Assembly: GCA_934394565.1 (NCBI GenBank)
Contig: CAKRQV010000014.1
Span: forward strand, 21,672-85,671
Direction: 5' to 3'
Source of the DNA: an uncultured Lachnospiraceae bacterium
Lineage (GTDB): Bacteria; Bacillota; Clostridia; Lachnospirales; Lachnospiraceae
Length of the DNA stretch: 64,000 nt
The first letter of the stretch is position 1; each line of letters starts with the position of its first letter. The notes under the pieces are model-generated. The model made no database searches. It was not told the DNA's origin and saw only the letters and a list, made by a program, of their open reading frames with translations. Both the position numbers and the translations under genes were made by a program. Positions 61,001-64,000 of the stretch are shown here, one piece after another.

Positions 61001-61708
61001 AAGGAGGAGAATGTAGCGACTGTTCAGGGATTTCCGACAGATCTGGAGTATATTTGTGATGCGGAAGGTGTGTATTATGCAGTGCGTGCATCAGTGCCCG
61101 ATACCCTTATACAATATTCCCTCGATAAATTTGATGCGAGCTATACAGAAGAAAACGTTCAGGCAGAGTCATTAAAGACATTTATGGAAAAGCTGCCGGA
61201 AGATGATCGCATACTGCAAAACGAAGATATCATGCTTGACATAGCGCAAAATGGATATGGCTTTTCCTGCAGACAGCTGAGCGGGGAGAGCATATGCGAT
61301 ATTGAAACAGAGGATGAGATACAGGCACTCAGTCTGACACAAGATGGGAAGCAAATCATAGCAGGAACAAAAAACGGAATGACACTTTATGACGAAACGG
61401 GAAAAGAGCTGTCAAAAATCACATGGGATCATACGATATATCCGTCCGGGATAAAAAATCATGAGGTGATTTTATATTTTCCGGAGAAAAATACCATATA
61501 TTACGGAAATCTGTCCAGTGGATATCTGGTGGATATAGCGGAGGATACCTTGAAAGTCATAAAATATATGAAGTATGTCGTTGGCTTTGACAGGACGACC
61601 GGGGAATTTCTGCTATGTGATTACGCGACTGTGGATAAAGGTGTATATCCGGTGGGGAGAGTGAGGTATCATACGCTGGAAGAGATCAGGGGGATGATAG
61701 AAAAGTGA
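58019..61708 (+). CDS. receptor-like Ser/Thr kinase - TIR - transmembrane - beta-propeller protein
   Basis: A 1229-residue multidomain protein. Protein kinase at about 10-345: glycine-rich loop GEGGGSILY (27-35), Lys57 in YAIKECFP, catalytic HLDIQDGN (His197, Asp199) and DFG at 222-224, then FSAPEI. TIR domain at about 361-466: MTYDAFICYRHSEKDN, RRVFLDEGELSSCADFGERI and SRWLIVLCSEKTRESKWVNE, with a candidate catalytic Glu at 445-446. One membrane span at about 536-556, a coiled coil with Gln/Glu repeats, then TPR-like AKKAYAANAYAEAIQLAKEA. A WD40/PQQ-like propeller fills about 658-1229. With a single span the propeller is predicted outside and kinase and TIR inside. TIR domains of bacteria often cleave NAD; kinase and TIR in one chain is unusual. 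Confidence 0.82.
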   Translation: MRSYLNAGTLLRVSGGIIYKITGEPIGEGGGSILYPAIRMLPDKDGYRESRIEYAIKECFPESDRFALHRNAKGEICASENIAKDHAESVAGATEFLARAKQMQREEEEISGQVYVHAFRLTPVIESYQDIEVSVKGENAFQKVHNMISVMESLSAKGESIHHILQVRKHLRAFDAFSVIRQVLFAIREVHQAGFLHLDIQDGNVFIKGVLDTSDNMVSLIDFGSARKIQEDGCCAEIRDGVVYSTKGFSAPEILLKNDGHLRLGKEADIYSIGCLLLLLLTGHRYMTAELMANKSERYVPRFALRKTGCPRHLVDKMQRILAKALKTDASSRYHSADEMLQDVEEMIALLMPHTDPLSAMTYDAFICYRHSEKDNLAAKTLRNALERYKDGIFAKRKIRRVFLDEGELSSCADFGERIHRALENSRWLIVLCSEKTRESKWVNEEIRAFLKYHDSSHILTVLTEGEAEEVYPEALTENGLTAETLFAADARAKDSAGTVRKLNGDAKLRIAAPLLETTYDALKQRSRIYSMQRAFVAATVIFGVTAGFSVFAAVKANQIARQEQKIARQAEEIVAEQEEKIKSQSALLTEQAKKAYAANAYAEAIQLAKEAMALSMEDEQQNSDLKQILITCLNLYVTPEEAKMLLTPTGVFQEPENKKIRDCFLTKDGKYLFVFSDKALLIWDTETNSMASEIEEKEAAYEADKACLMEEKHQYILWSAQEMLCCDYTSGEILWQREEHADEQEMHTVLLSKDKKTVYSLQEVEKTGEVVIEVIDAVNGETVSRHVFHGGDFPVWGAGHDIAADERYIAVTGTVHAADETYGFERVLCCFDLAKDVITVQKMGEADAWGSPQTTVVTFVDNSRVIMADYDGAVNIGDSLSNESMVQMIGKKKLTVSNYDCTEKKELWRYETGTDAEESFESLRVPQVYCTEMDNKKVCVTASGNTLLFLDETSGEVLNKKQFDAGILLLENTKTSGLRLVLENGSLVVLKSIKEENVATVQGFPTDLEYICDAEGVYYAVRASVPDTLIQYSLDKFDASYTEENVQAESLKTFMEKLPEDDRILQNEDIMLDIAQNGYGFSCRQLSGESICDIETEDEIQALSLTQDGKQIIAGTKNGMTLYDETGKELSKITWDHTIYPSGIKNHEVILYFPEKNTIYYGNLSSGYLVDIAEDTLKVIKYMKYVVGFDRTTGEFLLCDYATVDKGVYPVGRVRYHTLEEIRGMIEK

Positions 61709-61729
61709 GTGTCAATTTCATAAATCAAT

Positions 61730-61757
61730 TTGACAATCTGACTTTTTATGGTATAAT
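61730..61757 (+). promoter_or_regulatory. promoter of the que operon
   Basis: TTGACA (61730-61735), 16-bp spacer, TATAAT (61752-61757), just after the kinase-TIR gene stop. The leader runs from about 61764 to 61972. Confidence 0.8.
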
Positions 61758-61777
61758 TCTCATGCTGTGAAAACAGC

Positions 61778-61820
61778 CGACAGTTCATTTGTACCTTCCT
61801 GTCGAAAAATAAAACCAGGG
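61778..61820 (+). promoter_or_regulatory. preQ1-I-like riboswitch aptamer
   Basis: P1 stem CGACAG (61778-61783) with CTGTCG (61799-61804), a loop containing ACC (about 61793-61795), then an A-rich tail AAAAATAAAACCAGG whose final GG can pair with the loop CC. This is the H-type pseudoknot plan of preQ1-I aptamers. It precedes the queuosine-precursor genes and a terminator, fitting preQ1-dependent termination. Confidence 0.7.
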
Positions 61821-61838
61821 CTAATCATTAGAATTTCA

Positions 61839-61872
61839 GGCTCTGCGTGCGAAGATGTACGCAGAGCCTTTT
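61839..61872 (+). terminator. riboswitch expression-platform terminator
   Basis: GGCTCTGCGT and ACGCAGAGCC form a perfect 10-bp stem with a 10-nt loop, followed by TTTT. Confidence 0.85.
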
Positions 61873-61972
61873 GTATATTGGATATGAATTTTTCTGATAT
61901 ATAAAAACTGCTCCATTTAGGATGCATAGCTCTTAACAGGTACATACATTTTACATACAGGAGAGTTGAAAT

Positions 61973-62395
61973 ATGTATTATTTACAAACAAAAGCCAGTT
62001 TTGATGCAGCACATTTTCTTTGGAAATACGAGGGAAAATGTAGAAACATCCACGGACATCGTTGGAATGTTGTTGCAAAAATCAAGAGTCAGGAGTTAGA
62101 ACAAGAAGGACAGACACGAGGAATGGTAGTGGATTTTGGTAATCTGAAAAAAGACCTGAAGGTACTTTGTGATTACTTTGACCATAGTCTGATCTACGAG
62201 ACAGGATCTCTGAAAGCAGAAACCGTAGCTGCACTTCAGAATGAAGATTTTCATTTGGAGGAAGTTTCATTTCGTCCTACAGCAGAAAATTTCGCATATT
62301 ATTTCTACAAACAATTAACAGATTTAGGGTATGGAGTTCATTATGTGGAAGTATATGAGACACCTAATAATTGTGCGGTCTATGAGGAAGAGTAG
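61973..62395 (+). CDS. queD: 6-carboxy-5,6,7,8-tetrahydropterin synthase
   Basis: Second step towards preQ0 from GTP. It has 140 residues with the zinc-binding His residues of the PTPS family: AAHFLW, then GKCRNIHGHRWNVVAKI with the catalytic Cys, and LKVLCDYFDHSLIYE. AGGAGAG precedes the ATG. The next gene starts immediately after the stop. First gene of the queD-queE-queC-queF order, the standard Firmicutes operon; queF is at the window edge. Confidence 0.94.
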   Translation: MYYLQTKASFDAAHFLWKYEGKCRNIHGHRWNVVAKIKSQELEQEGQTRGMVVDFGNLKKDLKVLCDYFDHSLIYETGSLKAETVAALQNEDFHLEEVSFRPTAENFAYYFYKQLTDLGYGVHYVEVYETPNNCAVYEEE

Positions 62396-63046
62396 ATGAA
62401 AGTAGTAGAAAAGTTTACCAGTATTAATGGGGAAGGCACGCGTGCAGGAGAACTTGCAGTTTTTATCCGTTTTAAAGGGTGCAACCTGCGATGTAGTTAT
62501 TGTGATACTATGTGGGCTAATGAACCTGAGTGCCCATATAAAGAAGAAACTCCGGAAGAAATACTAAATTATGTTCTTGGAACAGGAATTCACAATGTGA
62601 CACTTACAGGCGGAGAACCGTTGATGCAAAAAGATATCAGGGATTTAATCCATCTTCTTTTAAAAGCAGGACTGCAAGTTGAGATTGAGACAAATGGAGC
62701 AGTCGATCTGGCTGCATTTTGTGAAGAACGTCCGGTATTTACAATGGACTATAAGTTACCATCAAGCGGGTGCGAAGAACATATGATAACAGAGAACATG
62801 AAACTGCTTGAAAAGAATGATACTGTAAAATTTGTATCCGGCAGTCAGGAAGATTTATTAAAAGTATTGGAATTGATTCGGACATATGATCTGACAAATA
62901 GATGTCATGTTTATCTTAGCCCTGTTTTTGGAGCAATAGAACCGGTGCAAATAGTAGAATTTATGTTGAAACATCGGTTGAATGGTGTGCGATTGCAGAT
63001 ACAGATGCATAAAGTGATCTGGGATCCCGATGAACGGGGAGTATAA
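62396..63046 (+). CDS. queE: 7-carboxy-7-deazaguanine synthase
   Basis: Radical SAM enzyme converting 6-carboxytetrahydropterin to CDG. The 216-residue protein has the cluster motif GCNLRCSYCDTMW (CxxxCxxC), SINGEGTRAGELAVFIR before it, TLTGGEPLMQ and ETNGAV. It begins directly after the queD stop. A standard-length QueE; the GGEP and the N-terminal NGEG motif fit the family. Confidence 0.94.
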   Translation: MKVVEKFTSINGEGTRAGELAVFIRFKGCNLRCSYCDTMWANEPECPYKEETPEEILNYVLGTGIHNVTLTGGEPLMQKDIRDLIHLLLKAGLQVEIETNGAVDLAAFCEERPVFTMDYKLPSSGCEEHMITENMKLLEKNDTVKFVSGSQEDLLKVLELIRTYDLTNRCHVYLSPVFGAIEPVQIVEFMLKHRLNGVRLQIQMHKVIWDPDERGV

Positions 63047-63063
63047 ATAGTGAGGTGATAGAG

Positions 63064-63747
63064 ATGAAAGCATTAGTTCTTTTTAGTGGAGGAATTGATT
63101 CAACAACGGCATTGGGACTGGCAATCAAAAAGTATGGAAAAGACCAGGTGATTGCCCTTTCGGTTTCCTATGGACAAAAACATGATAAAGAAATTAAAGC
63201 TGCAATAGCAGTTGCCCAATATTATGGTGTGGAGCATTTGTTCCTGGATTTGAGTAAGATATTTCAATATAGTAACTGTTCACTGCTTCAACAGTCTACG
63301 GAAGACATCCCGGAGGAGAGTTACGCAGAACAGATTTCAAAAACTAATGGCGATAAGCCGGTAAGCACATATGTACCGTTCCGAAACGGATTATTTCTTT
63401 CTTCAGCGGCAAGTATCGCACTGAGCAAGGACTGCGAGGTAATTTATTATGGGGCTCATGCAGATGATTCTGCAGGCTTTGCGTATCCGGATTGTTCGCC
63501 GGTATTCAATCGGGCTATGAATGAAGCAATATGGGAAGGTTCCGGACATCAGCTTAAAATAGAAGCACCTTTTGTTAATGTATCCAAAGCTGAAGTAGTA
63601 AGGATTGGATTAGAACTGGGAGTTCCTTACGAGTTGACTTGGTCCTGCTACGAAGGTGGCGAGAAGCCTTGCGGAAAATGCGGAACATGCATTGATCGTG
63701 CAGCGGCATTTCAGGCAAACCATATAGAAGATCCGGCATTGAGATAG
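63064..63747 (+). CDS. queC: 7-cyano-7-deazaguanine synthase
   Basis: ATP-dependent amide-to-nitrile conversion giving preQ0. The ATG at 63064 has GAGGTGA upstream. The 227-residue PP-loop protein begins KALVLFSGGIDSTTALGLA, the pyrophosphatase loop, has STYVPFRNGLFLSSAAS and YGAHADDSAGFAYPDCSPVF, and ends with the zinc site CYEGGEKPCGKCGTCIDR with four cysteines. Complete and canonical. Confidence 0.95.
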   Translation: MKALVLFSGGIDSTTALGLAIKKYGKDQVIALSVSYGQKHDKEIKAAIAVAQYYGVEHLFLDLSKIFQYSNCSLLQQSTEDIPEESYAEQISKTNGDKPVSTYVPFRNGLFLSSAASIALSKDCEVIYYGAHADDSAGFAYPDCSPVFNRAMNEAIWEGSGHQLKIEAPFVNVSKAEVVRIGLELGVPYELTWSCYEGGEKPCGKCGTCIDRAAAFQANHIEDPALR

Positions 63748-63758
63748 AGGAGGAAACC

Positions 63759-64000
63759 ATGAGAGAAAAAGAAAATTTAACATTATTGGGAAATCAGCAA
63801 ACAGAGTACAGTATGGATTATAATCCATCTGTATTAGAGGCATTTCAGAATAAACATCCTGAAAATGATTATTTTGTCAAGTTTAACTGCCCCGAATTTA
63901 CCAGCCTGTGTCCGATTACCGGACAGCCGGATTTTGCAACAATCACAATTTCTTATGTTCCGGATGAACGTCTTGTGGAGAGCAAATCCTTAAAATTATA
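63759..64000 (+). CDS. queF: NADPH-dependent 7-cyano-7-deazaguanine reductase (3' end outside window)
   Basis: Reduces preQ0 to preQ1. The ATG has AGAGGAGGA upstream. The visible 80 codons contain the catalytic Cys in EFTSLCPITGQPDFATI, the QueF/GTP cyclohydrolase-like signature, and then ITISYVPDERLVESKSLKL. The gene continues past the last base. Confidence 0.93.
   Translation, partial: MREKENLTLLGNQQTEYSMDYNPSVLEAFQNKHPENDYFVKFNCPEFTSLCPITGQPDFATITISYVPDERLVESKSLKL

Overview
The window looks like a chromosomal segment of an anaerobic gut Firmicute of the family Lachnospiraceae, probably close to Blautia. This is inferred from gene content: ECF vitamin importers, a two-gene SUF system, an oxygen-sensitive radical dehydratase/activase pair, an HprK-ROK kinase pair, an orphan biotin synthase, large Ig-like surface proteins and strong AAGGAGG ribosome binding sites. 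No rRNA, tRNA, CRISPR array, prophage or complete insertion sequence was recognised.

Layout. 0-3 kb: the 3' part of a patatin-like lipase, a long palindrome, an Rpn-family nuclease gene and a decayed tandem copy. 3-17 kb: a six-gene same-strand block with a 2026-residue Ig/GLUG/DUF4430 surface protein, an alpha-alpha toroid protein, a DUF4430 lipoprotein and an ECF importer (T, fused A-A, S). The toroid plus DUF4430 pairing resembles the two halves of intrinsic factor/transcobalamin, so corrinoid capture and import is the leading inference. A G9 tract lies between the -35 and -10 of the apparent promoter. 17-21 kb: a LysR fragment, a probable structured ncRNA, an HMA metal-binding protein, a second long palindrome, and a divergent pair of P1 peptidase and pantothenate-type S component. 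21-34.5 kb: mostly housekeeping genes (alpha-hydroxy-acid oxidase-like protein, galE, pyrG, ftsH, a third long palindrome, uvrC, hprK, ROK glucokinase, acyl-ACP thioesterase, a DUF134 regulator and sufCB). 34.5-44 kb: bioY with a BirA-type operator, a MoxR/VWA pair, a K+/H+ antiporter, a J-domain protein, a second Ig-like surface protein and a lone bioB.

44-53.6 kb: small conserved proteins, a DUF234 ATPase remnant, a 2-hydroxyacyl-CoA dehydratase-like protein with a dehydratase-activase fusion, HicB, two nitroreductases, a NifX-like/FKBP fusion, and an HD hydrolase / C39-like / phosphoesterase run. 53.6-61.7 kb: an accessory signalling region with a helical protein of unknown function, a coiled-coil membrane protein, a small unknown protein, a secreted transglutaminase, and a 1229-residue protein combining a Ser/Thr kinase, a TIR domain, one membrane span and a beta-propeller. 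61.7-64 kb: a preQ1-I-like riboswitch and terminator ahead of queD-queE-queC-queF, the last cut by the window end.

Vitamin and cofactor acquisition recurs: three ECF S components (one with its own energising module), BioY plus BioB without the rest of biotin synthesis, and the queuosine precursor operon. The least explained items are the kinase-TIR-propeller protein and its neighbours, the three long intergenic palindromes, the G-tract promoter and the ncRNA at about 17.7-18.0 kb. All names come from reading motifs; no database search was run.
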